Assembly (NCBI RefSeq): GCF_901000735.1 | Contig: NC_081544.1 | Coordinates: 23,365,900 to 23,429,899, forward strand | Reading direction: 5' to 3' | Origin: Corylus avellana | Taxonomy: Eukaryota > Streptophyta > Magnoliopsida > Fagales > Betulaceae | Length of the DNA: 64,000 nt | Shown here: positions 24,301-37,133 of the stretch, piece by piece | Position numbering within the stretch: position 1 is the stretch's first letter | Layout of the letters: each line of letters starts with the position of its first letter | The notes under the pieces: model-generated | Databases searched by the model: none | What the model saw: the letters and a program-made list of their open reading frames with translations, nothing else | What the model was told of the DNA's origin: nothing | Position numbers and translations under genes: made by a program

Positions 24301-25318
24301 ATTTGTGGGTTCTTTATTTATTTTATTTTATTTTTTAAGTAGTTTCGTTTTTTGGATACTTGAGGATATATACAAGCAGACATGTGAAGGAATATAACAG
24401 TTGGTTCAAATGTCGCCCTTATGTCTCCATCAATTTCACACATGCATCAGGACAATAATTTCAATGGGATATAGCATAGAGAAGATGGATTAGGCCCAAA
24501 ATTAAGTAGAATGATTAAGTCAACAATTCAAGATTTTGAATGAACTATAATCCTAACCTTATAATTTTACATTGGATTAATGTCAGATTTACGGGTCATA
24601 TTAAAATTTATCAGCTTTTACGTTACATATCAGGTTTGGATAGTGTTGAAACAATTGTAGGTACAATACTATAGTATCAAAAATTGTGAATACTTGTCAA
24701 ACATAGTTAACATATTGATATAATAATATCAATAATATCAGTGACTTCATCGGTCAAGTGTCAAGCTCACTTAGAGAATTCTGAGCCAAAGTCTTCGGGG
24801 CAGGGTCGCCAGAGGTGTGACATGCAATTGACATGATGATGGGCTGCAGGTGTACCTTGTGATAAATCTCTTTGGACCACTACCCCAAAGATAAACATAT
24901 ATATATATAATATGGCGTGGCTTAATTAAGTTGGCACTGCTATGGTTAATGTCTCCATTAATTAAGGGGCTAGATTTGCATGGCTTGCACTCGATCCATG
25001 GCAGGGACCTTTTCTTGTTGTATCTGATCTCCCTTTTATTATATGAAAGCTATGTTTCAATCATGTTGAACATGGCTGCCTCATTTCAATCTTGTTTACA
25101 TATCCTTTTCTCCAAATCATATAATAACTCATATCTAACTTCATCAACAACTTCTTTTTTTTTTCTCTCTATTCAAATCAGAAAAAACCGAGAATAGAAA
25201 ATTACAAATAACAGTCTTTGCTATTCATTTGTACGTAGGGGTCATAATTCGTGTTTGTGTGTCAAGTTCGAATCATGTTGAGACATGTATATAAACCATA
25301 ATCCTCTAATTTTATATT

Positions 25319-26640
25319 CACTACAAAAATATATATTTTTTTGTCATGGACCATTAATGACGTGTCAATGGTAACGTGTTTAACGAGTTAAAAAATTGAT
25401 CGTAACTACTATAAATATAATAACGTGTCATATTTTGACACGTTACCATTTAGTAACGTGTTAGTTTTCACACGTTACCAAAATAATGGTAACGTGTCAA
25501 AACTGACACGCTACAATTTAGTAACGTGTCAATTATGACATGTTATCAATATTTTTGTAACGTGTTAAACTTAACACGTTACAAAAAATTTGTAACGTGT
25601 CATCATTGACATGTTACACAATTTTTATAACGTATTAAACTTAACACATCACCTTAAAGTGACGTGTGAAATTCACGTCACTAAATAGTGACATGTCACA
25701 ATGAACACATCACCATTTGTGACAGATTTATTTATTTTTCCTCTCATTTTCTCTGGTCGTTATACTAGAAGAAAAGAGCCGGAGTGTACTGCGCGCAGGA
25801 GAAGAAAAGAGAAAGAGGGGGGAAAAAAAGAGAAAGGAGGAAGAAGAAGGGGGGAAGGGCTACACGCGTATGCGCATGCCCGAGGCCATTTAGTAACATG
25901 CCACATGTGGCACGTTACTAATTTTGTAACGAGCACATATGGCACGTTACTAATTTGGTAATGTGCGACAGTGGCACGACTATATCGTTGAATAGTAAGT
26001 CGAGTTCTTGGTATTGCGATTGAGCGCATGCTGAGTCCCTATTATTGTGATCGAGCGCAAGAAGTGGGGATAAAACTTTTGGTAACGTGTTAATTTGACA
26101 CGTTACAAAATTGTAACATGTCAAGTTAACACGTTACAATTTAGTAACATGTCAACTTGACACGTTATCAAAATTTTAACGTGTCAACTTGACATGTTAA
26201 CAAATTATATGTGTCAAAATGACACGTTACTTTTTAATAACGTGTCAGTTGCACACGTTACAAAAAGATGACGTGTTAAATTGACATGTCATCTTTTGGT
26301 AATGTGACAGTTTTAATATGTCACCAAACAGTAACGTGTGGGAATTGACACGTTATTAAGGATTTTAATAACGTGTCAGAAACTAACACGTCACAATATG
26401 GTGACGTGGCAATAAGTAGTGAACAGTTGTCACGCCACTAAACGCCCATATTTTTATAAATTGACATGTCATCTTTTGGTAACATGGCAGTTTTAGCACG
26501 TCACCAAACAGTGACGTGTGGGAACTGACATGTTATTAAGGATTTTAATTTAGTAATGTGTTGGAAACTAACATGTCACAATATGGTGACGTGGCAATAA
26601 GTATTGAACAGTTGCCACGTCACTAAACGCCTATATTTTT
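25319..26640. mobile_element. CACTA-like non-autonomous element with dense inverted-motif array
   Basis: The left end is CACTACAAAAATATATAT. Nearly all of the next 1.3 kb consists of short, alternating motifs GTAACGTGTCAA and TTGACACGTTAC, typical of CACTA subterminal regions. I count about 25 ACGTGT/ACACGT cores. A central block without the motif (about 25730-25870) is purine-rich. The last part is a tandem pair of about 179 bases (from 26280 and from 26458). A matching right terminus (TTTTTGTAGTG) is not found, so the right end is lost or the call is incomplete. Confidence 0.55.
26280..26637 (+). repeat. tandem duplication of a 179-bp unit
   Basis: TTGACATGTCATCTTTTGGT opens both units, and both close with CACTAAACGCC and TATATTTTTATA. 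The copies differ at scattered bases. Confidence 0.8.
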
Positions 26641-27082
26641 ATATTGATTAGATTCGTGTCTGATTCGTGGATCATATAAAAAATTATTTATCAGATACAT
26701 TGAATATGCAGACGTCCGTCGGCCATACATGTGGAAATTGTGGCTTCAAATAATTTGTCTCATCATTCACTCACTCATTCATTCATGGCTTACCTCCATC
26801 GCAGGTTCTTTCATGGCCATACCTTGAGATGGCCCGTCCTATTTAATGTTCCAAGTGGATGGATCCAGTTCGGACCCCTGCTTCGGCTCCGTGTAGGGTC
26901 CAACCCCTCCAAATGCCAGCTTTCTGGGTATTCCTTCCCCTTCAAGTTTTTGTCTTCATTTCTTTCTCCAAAGGAATAATAGACCTTCCACCTGTCTTTC
27001 TCCCTCTCAGATCTCTCTTATTTTTTTTATTTTTTTTTTTTCAACTCTTGTGGTAAGCTTTGAATCAGTGTTCTAAATTTTG

Positions 27083-27114
<32 letters not shown>

Positions 27115-29181
27115 AGAAATACTATATACTTCACTCTCATTTCGCCATCATTCTAGTGAATTTAGTTCATCAGCTCTTGAAAATTTAAGACTGATGGGTA
27201 TTGTCACGTAGTCAAATGAGATAGGAGTAGGATGAAGATGTATGACCTATTTGGGTGTGCGTTGAGAGGTCTAAAAATATATTTAATACTCAAAAAGTCC
27301 GTTTAAAGAAAAAAAGTAATCGTTTGGTAAAAAAAATTAAAAGCGTTTTTAAAAGTTCAAAAAGTCCAAAAATTGCCAAAAACACACCAAAAAGCGTCTT
27401 TTTAACTTAAATGCTATATTTTTCAAACACAATATCAAACATATTCGTAATATGTAGCACATTCACATGAAGCTAGCCAACTTTGTACCAAAAATTAGCC
27501 AAAAAAATAGCCCCATTCAACTAGCTACTTTGACCTACCGTGCTAAGCAAATTTGCTTATTATTATAGCTTAACAATACATGAAAAAAAAAAATTTTGAT
27601 TCTCGCTCCTCTAAATAAAATAGTGAAAGTGAATAATTACAATGTAGAGCTTAAGTGCTTTAAAAAAGTAAGTAGCAAGAATTAAAAAAAAAAAAATGCA
27701 ATTAATTCTTTAGTTAAACATTATTGAGTCGAATGTAAATGCTCTGAATTATCCAAATATTCTTTACCCGCCACCAAACTCGTGCATCTAAATCTTTCTA
27801 TTTAACCTATTTTAGACTATATTTACATTTTAACATACGAATTCTTACATTGTTTTCAAAAATTTTCTAAGTTTGGTAAAAGAAAAACCATTGATTTGAT
27901 TTGATTTTTTTTTTTTTTGGTTATATAATGAGATTTATAAACCTTTTTCGTTAATGTATCTCATTTCTTTGTTGATTATTATGTATAAGAATCTTTAATA
28001 TTTAGTTTTCAAATATATAAGATGGTATGAATCTATTCTTGACCTTATATATATATATATATATAAGCTAGAAAGGATTTATGAACTTATTCATCCCTTC
28101 CTTGACACGCAGTGAAGATCTTCAGAATCGTACGGAGTTTCTGAAAATAAAATCAAATTCTAACCGACGGATTTTATTTGTAGTACGTGGAAGGAAGTAT
28201 TGAGTGGTATCAACTACCAACTATATATCAATGCACCCTCCAAAAGGAATTACTTATTCCCTTTTATTTATGAGGGTCAACAACCCACTTGTAATTTTAT
28301 GGTTTGTAAAATTCCAAATAAAGGGCTAGATGCAAATCTTTTAATTGGAAAACAAATGTTAATAATGGTTTCCCATATTTTAAATAATTTTTTTTATGTC
28401 AATTATTTTAAAAAATTAAAATAATAATTACAACACGTAAAATATTAAATAAGTATGAAAAGTAATATTAATTTTGCTCAAAAGTTTTGATGATTATGCA
28501 CTCCAACTCTCCATTTGGTAATTCAAATCATCATTATATTCCCAATACAAAACCTTATTTGCATTATGTAATGGTGGCTCGGGCTTTAATTCCAGAAAGA
28601 ACAAAGCGAAAGGAAGCTGATAATTCTTTATAATTTAAAAGTCACATTACAATTGAAAAGATACTAAAAAAAATACTAGAAGAACACTTAACATTTATAT
28701 ATATATATATGAATGAGTGTTTCCTAATACAGCTATTTTTTCACATAAAATTATATGAAAATTGCTTTATTTATATTTATTTATTATTTTTTGGAGTGTT
28801 TTTTCCTCTTTAGTGAAAAAAAGGGTTATCTTAGTCCTAACAAAAATGAAATTTGCAGCGCAATTCTTAAGTCGTGGACCACACCAACCACTCACACCAC
28901 GAAAAGTGTCACTCACGGACCACCCCCCCCACCCCCCACACACACAACAACATTTAAATTATCAAAAGGCACTAAGAATCTCATCCCGAAGCGCGTGTAT
29001 GGAACTCTACAGCGCTTGTAATTTTTGTACGAGGAGTCAATAAAACACACAAACACGAGACCTAATATTGACCCATTTTTACTTTTAATTATTTTGATTT
29101 TCAATTATTTGTTTTTAATAATTAAATCCTAAAAGCCCTTAAATAGACTGACATTTCGGCCGCTTTTGTCTCACTCGCTTC
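26641..29181. other. intergenic, no gene seen
   Basis: It holds one Tourist-like MITE and several AT microsatellites (27086-27111, 28048-28065, 28697-28710). The last 300 bases are the probable FORKED-LIKE promoter, with a C-run near 28921-28936. Confidence 0.35.
27244..27447 (+). mobile_element. Tourist-like MITE, copy 7
   Basis: It starts GACCTATTTGGGTGTGCG and ends ATCAAACATATTCG, followed by TAA. It is more diverged than the other copies. Confidence 0.6.
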
Positions 29182-29188
29182 TATAAAG
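29182..29188 (+). promoter_or_regulatory. possible TATA box of the FORKED-LIKE gene
   Basis: TATAAAG lies 80 bases upstream of the start codon at 29262, a plausible distance for a leader of about 50 bases. Nothing else supports it. Confidence 0.35.
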
Positions 29189-29261
29189 CGCCAATCCTTA
29201 CCTTCACCTCAAGAAATTCTCTTAACCTACGCACCCTTGTACACACACCACAGGCTCTCTC

Positions 29262-32200
29262 ATGGACAAGGCTGTACCCGAGCCGTGGAGACCGGACCCG
29301 GTCCAGTCATCGATGTTCCGGCCGCCGGAGACCCCGCGGGAGCCCATGGAGTTTCTGTCCCGGTCATGGAGCGTGTCGGCTCTGGAGGTCTCGAAGGCTC
29401 TGGCCCCTCCACATATGGTGGCCTTGTCAAAGACCTCCAGTGGTGTTGTTAATGGCGGAGCTATAATGGAGGACTTGGCGGCGGAGTTGGAGGAGAATGC
29501 TACGGTTTCTGGGAACCCTTTTTCGTTTGCTTCTTCCGAGACCTCGCAGATGGTCATGGACAGGATCATGTCACAGTCGGTGAGTAGTGCTGTTGGTGTG
29601 TGGAAACGGAGAGGAGATGACCAGGGTCCAGGACCAACCTAGGGCGTGTGTGGACAAATATTGGGATTTTTGGGGTTTGTTGGGGTTGATCGAAACTTTG
29701 GTTTTAGCTGGCTTTTCTCTTTTTGTTTTTTGTTCTCTTTCACTTAAAGAGTTTATCTTACTCTGGCTTTTCCTTAAAAAAATTTGACTAGTTTTTCTTG
29801 TTTTGTTTTCTATTTGTTGTTTTTTCTGGTGTTTTGTTTCTGGGTTTTGATTCTTGTCTCCAACTCGGTAAAATTCATGAAAACTAGTTCCAAAAATTTT
29901 GGGTGGCTTTCTATTTCGCATATGTATCTCAAAATTTTGCTTCTCCCTGTGTGTGTGCAAACAAGAAATCTACACATGCTTTCCTTTTATTTGCCACCTT
30001 CGCCTATGCTGTTCTTGAATTTGTGTTGCTTCATCTTGTCAATTAAAATTTGGTAGACAAAAGCCAACATAGCTCTGATACATTTATGTTTTATTTCTTA
30101 CTTCAATTGTCCATTTTTGGGTCCAACTCTCTCTCAAGCACAAAACCACAAGGATCCTTTTTTAATCACTTTCTTTAATTTATTTAGTCAAATACTAACA
30201 CACCACGGTCTCTGTCTTTGCAGCAGGAGGTATCCCCACGCACCTCAGGCAGGCTCTCACACAGCAGTGGCCCTCTCAACGGCTCCTTAACCGACAGCCC
30301 ACCTGTTTCCCCCTCTGAAATGGACGACAACAAGGTTTCCCTCTCTCTCTCTCTCTCTCTCTCTCTCCGGCGACCACCCACACGGTCACCGGAATATCTC
30401 TCTCTCTCTCTCACACGCACACCCACACACGGAGACACAAACATACATACAAATACAAGTCGTACTCGTACATGTTATGCTCTTTCTGTTGCTAAAAAGC
30501 ACGAACAGTGGGGTTTCCTTTACAAAGCTGAGCAGTCGCAGAGGCAGAGCAAACATTTATCCCAGGCTTTCTCTGTAACCAACGTCCTTTAATCGCACCC
30601 AGAGAGAGACTCGACTTCTGGTTTCTCTCTCTTCAATGCAAAAGTTAATAATAGCACCGCACCCATGGAATTTCAATTCACGTACACTATTATTGCTAAT
30701 TCAACAACCATAATTATGACCAAATTACCCAATAGTCCAACACTTATATCAATTTTGCCTTGGAAGAAGCAAAAGCTCCCCCCAAAGTGCATAAACTTGC
30801 AGAGAACAGGGTGGGTTTGTACTTGTGACTCCAATTTGTTCACATATTGCCCCCTTATTTACCTTGTAATTTACCTCAACTGCCACTGAATAATTGTTCC
30901 CCTCTGCTTCTTTGTACCCATTGAATGAATTTGTTTGGAGAGAGATTAAATTAAATAGTAAGTACAGCGTGCATGTCACACCCACCCAAATCTGTCCTCT
31001 TTACCCTTTTGTAACAAACACGCCTGGATGCCCCGGCCTTATATCTCGTCCCACTCCGGTGCATTGATGTCTCCTGGACCCCAAAAACGTATGAAGATTC
31101 TCTTATATTCCATGAGAGTGATTAGAAGGTTAAATATTGAGTTATTAAATTAAATATGATAATTAATTTTTTTAGAATTTGATTTATATGTATCTCAAAA
31201 AATTTAATGAAATGCAATTTCTGTGTAACAAACAATATCTCATCTTCTAATGCAGTTTTGCCGCTCAAACAACCCACAAAACACCCAGTTTCGTACTTCA
31301 GCCACACCGGGCGGCGGCTTTGGCAGTACCGCCCAAACGGGCGGCGGGGGCAAGACCGTGGGGAGGTGGCTGAAGGACCGGAGGGAAAAGAAGAAAGAGG
31401 AGACGAGGGCCCTTAACGCCCAGCTCCATGCCGCTGTTTCCGTGGCCGGGGTGGCTTCTGCTGTGGCCGCGATTGCTGCTGCCACGGCCGCCTCTTCTGG
31501 GTCTCGCAAGGACGAGCAAATGGCCAAGACTGACATGGCGGTGGCATCCGCCGCGACATTGGTGGCCGCCCAATGCGTGGAGGCGGCAGAGGCGATGGGG
31601 GCCGAGCGCGAGCACCTAGCGGCGGTGGTGAGCTCCGCCGTCAATGTCAGGTCGGCTGGGGATATAATGACATTAACAGCCGCGGCGGCGACAGGTGATA
31701 ATACTAAGTAAATTTCTGTTAATTCTATTGCAGGGGCAGTTTTGGAATAGAGTAGTAATTTTTAATTTGTTATTGACGAAATTGTCCCTCAGCTCTACGT
31801 GGGGCGGCCACGTTGAAGGCAAGGACATTGAAGGAAGTGTGGAACATAGCGGCCGTTATACCGGTGGAGAAAGGGATGGGCGTTAGTGGTAACGGCAGTA
31901 ACGGTAGTTCCAACAGTAGTTACAGTGGTGAGCTTGTTCCTGAAGAGAATTTCCTGGGCATCTGTAGTAGGGAATTGCTTTCTAGAGGCTGTGAGCTCCT
32001 CAAGCGCACCCGCAAAGGTAATAATTTCTAATCACTTTCATATATGTTATTTCAAATTACAAGCAGGCAGGTGATTTCTTTGTTTATCTGGGAAAATTAT
32101 TGCTTTTTTACTGGAAGCAGAGTACTGTTACATATATCTTTACTAATAATCTAAGTGAAGTGTTGGAGATTATATATTTCTTTTTAGCTGTACAAATTTG

Positions 32201-32916
32201 GATATGCTCACGAATTTAGCTGTACAAATTGTTTATGCAGGTGATCTTCATTGGAAAATTGTCTCTGTTTACATAAACAGAACGAACCAGGTAGTCTTTC
32301 TATGCTAAAATATCCAATCACTTAATAATTTTTGAATCAATTAGACTTTTGGTTATGAGTGTGAAACGATGGGTAAAAAGGTTTCAGGGTGAAAGTTATG
32401 AAAGACTGAGCATGATGAAATAAATGGCTCTTTCTCTCTTTATTGTCTTGCTTCTTTGGAATCTTTTAATCTTTGAAACTTCTTTTTGTGCAGGTTATGT
32501 TGAAGATGAAGAGCAGGCATGTCGCTGGGACCATCACAAAAAAGAAAAAGAGTAAGTAATTGCTTTGTCTTTCTCTAATAATTTGAACAGAATTGGAGGT
32601 GGGTCTTCTTCTATTTGGGGATTTGTGAAAGCAATTGGGCACTAAAGGGAGAAAAAGATCAAAAGGATTCAACTTTAATTGCATCTCTTTTGAATTTACA
32701 GATGTGGTGTTGGAGGTGATTAAAGATATGCCAGCATGGCCCGGCCGCCACTTGCTGGAAGGGGGTGAGCACCGCCGATACTTTGGGTTGAAGACGGTGC
32801 TGCGCGGAGTGGTAGAATTCGAGTGCAGGAACCAGAGAGAATATGATATCTGGACTCAAGGTGTCTCAAGGCTCATCTCCATTGCTGCTGAAAAGAATAC
32901 CAAGCATAGAGTTTGA
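29262..32916 (+). CDS. FORKED-LIKE / VAN3-binding protein (DUF828 + PH-like), seven exons
   Basis: In Arabidopsis, FORKED1 and its relatives bind the ARF-GAP VAN3 at the trans-Golgi network. They help polarise auxin transport and so control vein closure. Exons are 29262-29579, 30224-30334, 31256-31694, 31793-32017, 32241-32290, 32494-32551 and 32702-32916. They total 1416 bases and 471 residues, normal for the family. The N-terminus carries the signature [18 protein letters not shown] and ALEVSKAL. Exon 3 holds the rest of DUF828: [18 protein letters not shown] followed by an alanine-rich helical stretch with [18 protein letters not shown]. Exon 4 begins [15 protein letters not shown], another conserved block. 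Exons 5-7 form the PH-like domain ([20 protein letters not shown], then [20 protein letters not shown], ending near [10 protein letters not shown]). Every junction keeps the frame. Exon 3 is very GC-rich compared with its surroundings. Which FORKED-LIKE clade it belongs to is not resolved. Confidence 0.93.
30341..30412. repeat. two (CT)n tracts in FORKED-LIKE intron 2
   Basis: Runs at 30341-30367 and about 30397-30411 lie just behind the exon 2 donor. Confidence 0.85.
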
Positions 32917-34980
32917 AATTGTGGCTCTTCACATGCTTGCTTGGAGGAAATTTTGGCCAATGGCAATGTTGGGACTAGGATTTATGGCCCTATGAACATA
33001 ATAGGTATCATCTTAAAGCTTGGTGGGGGCAGGTGTTTTTTTGGTTCCTAATGTAAAAAGGAGAAATGAAAAAGATTAGTTATTATCCAGATGGGTCACT
33101 TTAGTGTTGGGGGGAATATTTATGGAGCTTTTCTTTTTGTTTCTGAATGGAAAAGGTAAAGTTGAATTAAAATCAAAGTAACACCATGTGATCCTAGTCT
33201 TTGTTGTTTCATTGTTGATATATAAAAGAAAAGAAAAGCAGTATCTTGGACTGGGACAGTCAAAAAGAGAAGGAAGGGATCCAAGCTGATTTTTAGAAGA
33301 AGATAAGGACATGTGGGGGATTCTATGTGTTGTAGGTTTTTGGCTTGTTCCTTGATTGTTTTTGGCACTTTGTTTATAAGAGACTTTTAAGGATTCTGCT
33401 GTGCTGGAACCATGATTGTCTTCTTCTGTAATCTTCCACTTTATATAATAATTCTGATTGGATTAAGTGAATCAAGGTTTGTGACAATAATATTCTATTA
33501 GAATGACACCTGCACTGTCGGAGAATGTTTGATATTAAAAATATGTTTATGTTAAAGATCAGCACTTCCAAACCCAAACCTAGAGAATAGTATGTAATTA
33601 GATTCATTAATGGTGTCCCAAAAACGGACCATTAACGAGCCAAGCTTTTTTAAGGGTCGTACAAGACGGTAATAATAAATGGCAAAGGGGCACGGTGAGG
33701 GGGAATGAATGCAGACCACCAAAATCTCAAATCTCGACAACAATTCAATTCATTTAGATAAAGTATTTGGGGATAAAAATTGATTTCATTTTGATATTAT
33801 TTTTTCAAACATACATAACAAAAAGCTTATTTCTCTCTAAATTTGCCTAAGAATTGGTTGTTTTAACTTTTAAGCTTCAGTATGAATGAATGTAGAAGAA
33901 AGGGCAGCAGCGGTGGAATAATTGGATGTGTAGGCCAATCAAACTGAGGGTAGGCCCACCAGCAAATGTGTGGTTTATTGAGGCCTCTTTGGTGCAACTA
34001 GGGCTTTCTCCTAACGGAGTGTAGGCCATCTTCTACAATAGTCAATAGCCTCACGTTTAATATTAAACCTTCAATATATTATATCATTAATATCTTCTTT
34101 TTTATTTATTTATTTGTAAGTATGAAGGAAATATATGATTAAGAATTAATCATGTATTTGAGTTGTTGCTCATGATAGATTTGGGTATAAAATTATTTTT
34201 ATTATAATAGGGCCAGGACAAAGCTTTTTTTTTTTTTTTATATATATATATTGGGGCCAAGCTTAATCATTTTTTTTTTTCCAAATATATGGATTTTTCT
34301 ATTTATATATTATTTTTAATTATTTTAGAAAATATGTCACCAACTTATGGGATGATAATACATCATTTGAGAACCAACTTTTTAAAAAACAATTTAAAAA
34401 GTATAACATTTCGCATTTTTCAAGGCATAACGAATACCGACCCTCCCCTCCCTCGATAGGATGAATGTCCTCAATGCCTCTTGTTTTGGGTGAAGAGTTA
34501 AAAGAATTCTTTAGAATGACGTATTGCATTTGCTTCCATGAAAATTCACAGGGGCATTTGTCTTCTATTTATAATAAAATAAAGATTACAACCTTTCACA
34601 CTCTTAATATTACTACAACTCTATTTACTTATTTAGAGGTAGTTTTTAGATGGGGTGATTAGTTAAATTCCATTTTATAGTAATCGATATAATATCACTG
34701 TCTCTCTTCATTGTAGATTTGAGTTTTGAGAAGTAGGAGGATCTGCCTTTGCAGCTGAATGGGATTTGTTCCAATTTGGTGCACACCTTTAAGCCCAAAC
34801 TCATCTTACACTCTATATTTTGGGCCAAAACTGAACCCTCAAGAAGAATTGGGCCATTTTCCACTTCCCTACACTTCCAAGTTCAAAGATCTAACCCTCA
34901 TAGGCTGGCTGAGGCTACAAATACCACACAATCAACTTATCCAGAAAGTAAACTTTGAAGCTTCATACATTTTACAGGGT
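32917..34980. other. intergenic between FORKED-LIKE and chlorophyllase
   Basis: The first part is probably the FORKED-LIKE 3' untranslated region. No gene is seen. TTGGGCC motifs occur near 34820-34857, upstream of chlorophyllase. Confidence 0.35.
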
Positions 34981-35000
34981 GATTAAGCTTTGAAGCTTCA
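34953..35000. repeat. 13-bp direct repeat in the chlorophyllase leader
   Basis: CTTTGAAGCTTCA occurs at 34953-34965 and 34988-35000, 35 bases apart, the second ending nine bases before the ATG. Each contains the palindrome TTGAAGCTTCA(A). Confidence 0.7.
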
Positions 35001-35009
35001 AAAAGGGCC

Positions 35010-35284
35010 ATGACTTCTGCTTCTGCAACTGATACCACAAGAAATGTTTTTGATGTTGGCAAGTATGAAACACTGCTTCGAACAGTTGAAACTGGGACTT
35101 GCGCCACAAAGTCTAAACTTCCTTTCCCACCTCCAAAGCCGCTTCTGATTGCCATGCCATCTGATGCAGGTGAATTCCCAATTCTTGTCTTCCTCCATGG
35201 TTACTTTCTCTACAACTCTTTTTATTCTCAGCTTATCCAACACATCGCTTCTCATGGATTCATTGTCATCGCCCCTCAGGCAAG

Positions 35285-35316
<32 letters not shown>

Positions 35317-36886
35317 AGATATGCACAATTTATCTTATCCAAATGCTTTATATATATATATATGTTGACACACTTGTTCAATCCAATGGAAAAGAATTGG
35401 ATCTATGAAGGCAAAACATGTGAATTATTGTGCTTTCATTTTCACTAGACAAATAATTAATGGAAGCTCAATTGTTTCTACCATGTGGCATGTTTTGAGT
35501 GTAAATAGTGGAACTCAAAATACCAGAGAGGCTCTCACTCAATCTATTCGAGCTACCTATGCTGGCATCAAATTGCCGTTTTTGTCTTCATTCTTAATTT
35601 GAAATCCATGCTGCGGATAATTCTCCTTTCTTTACTTGCTAGAAACGTTTGCCTTGAGTTACTTCCTCCAGTTGCTCACATGATACACCCTTGTTTGCTT
35701 TCTCTCTTGGTTTTTTTTTTTTTTAAACTGAAAACCTTATTGGCAATGTTTGCCAATCATTCTTCTTCCGTTTTGATTCTTTACCAGGACTTTCCAATCC
35801 ATTTGAATCACATTCACATGTCATGTCTCACATACTACAATTGTATATAAGTTCTTGGACACCATTTCAATTCCTTACAAGCCGGTTTTTAAAGATGAGT
35901 TATACCTAAGATTTGTATCTCGTCAAATATAGGATTTAATGCAGTTCGTCGAGTATGGGAATCGAGCAGGTTAACGGAGTGAACGACTTATAGATTTGCC
36001 ATTTATTCCTGAGATTCTTCTAGCCACTCATGTTACTTAACCAGTGCCCTTTTGCCTTGATGTAATCCTCATTGTGCTCTGTCTATTTCAAATGAGAATG
36101 AGCTGATCAACTATTTGAGCAGATTGCAGTTTGACTAAATCCGAAAAAAAGAAACCCAAAAATATAGTGGAAATTATTGTTAACGACACATTTCTGCTTT
36201 GCATTGAACAGTTATACACCGTGGCTGGACCAGATGCAACTGATGACATTAAGTCCACTGTGGCCACAACAAATTGGTTATCAGAAGGACTCCATTACTT
36301 GCTTCCACCACATGTGCAGCCAAATATAACAAAGCTAGGACTCGCCGGCCATAGCCGTGGCGGCAAGGCTGCCTTTGCGGTTGCTCTTGGAAAAGCAGCA
36401 ACTTCTCTAAAGTTCTCTGCTTTAATAGGCATTGACCCAGTTGATGGAATGGACAAAGGGAAACAAACCCCTCCTCCAGTACTCACCTATGTTCCTCATT
36501 CATTTGAGCTTGATATGGCTGCAATGGTGATTGGTACGGAATTGGGTGAAATGAAAAAGAATCCTCTGTTTCCTGCTCCTGCTCCAAAGGGAGTTAACCA
36601 TGAGGATTTCTTTAATGAATGTCAAAAACCAGCTTGTCATTTTCTTGTGAAGGATTTTGGTCATGTTGATATGTTAGATGATGATACCAAGGGGATTAGA
36701 GGGAAAGCTACATACTGTTTGTGTAAGAATGGGAAGTCTAGGGAACCCATGAGGAGGTTTGTTGGAGGAATTGTTGTTGCATTCATGAAAGCTTATCTGC
36801 TTGGTGATAACACTGACTTATTGGCTATAAGAGATGGGCCTGAGACTGCACCAGTGGAGCTCAAAACTATTGAATTTCTAGTTTGA
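35010..36886 (+). CDS. CLH: chlorophyllase, two exons with a GC-AG intron
   Basis: Chlorophyllase hydrolyses chlorophyll to chlorophyllide and phytol. Exons are 35010-35279 and 36212-36886, giving 314 residues, the usual length. The protein has the alpha/beta-hydrolase layout: FPILVFLHGYFLYNSFYSQL, then GFIVIAPQ, then the lipase motif GHSRGG. From family knowledge the catalytic triad is Ser138 (in GHSRGG), Asp165 (in IGIDPVDG) and His241 (in DFGHVDML); all three are present. The C-terminal block CHFLVKDFGHVDMLDDD is also typical. The only junction that keeps the conserved APQ/LYTVAGPD order uses CAG|GCAAGT as donor, a GC-AG intron of 932 bases. The nearest GT donor would shift the frame. No clear N-terminal transit peptide is seen. 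The intron carries a (CT)n tract right after the donor. Confidence 0.95.
35280..36211 (+). other. GC-AG intron of the chlorophyllase gene
   Basis: The intron starts GCAAGT and ends ACAG. The donor context CAG|GCAAGT matches the strict consensus of plant GC donors. A (CT)n tract occupies 35289-35316 directly behind the donor. No gene is seen inside it. Confidence 0.85.
35289..35316. repeat. (CT)n microsatellite behind a GC splice donor
   Basis: About 14 CT units begin nine bases into the chlorophyllase intron. Confidence 0.9.
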
Positions 36887-37133
36887 ACTTTAATTGAAGA
36901 AGGCTGCTACAAGAAGAATAGCTATATAGTTGCTTGCAGAAATTCATACTTACAATAAAACTACTATTTACTTTTACAAATTCTATGATGAATTTACCAC
37001 TCTTTGAAGTTGATGAATTTGACCCTCTTAAATTGTTATTATTTTTGTAATGTCCTTTCTAAAGTTCAATTTCTCTCAATTTAATGTATTAAACTTTGAA
37101 TTTTCCTTTTTTTTTTTTTTCTCCAATTTTTAA

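Noticed and set aside
25360..26600. CRISPR-like array of short repeats
   Set aside because: The units alternate in orientation and vary in sequence and spacing, and this is a plant nuclear genome.
31240..31644. Long frames opposite FORKED-LIKE exon 3
   Set aside because: GC-rich coding DNA lacks stops on the other strand; the true frame matches the DUF828 family.
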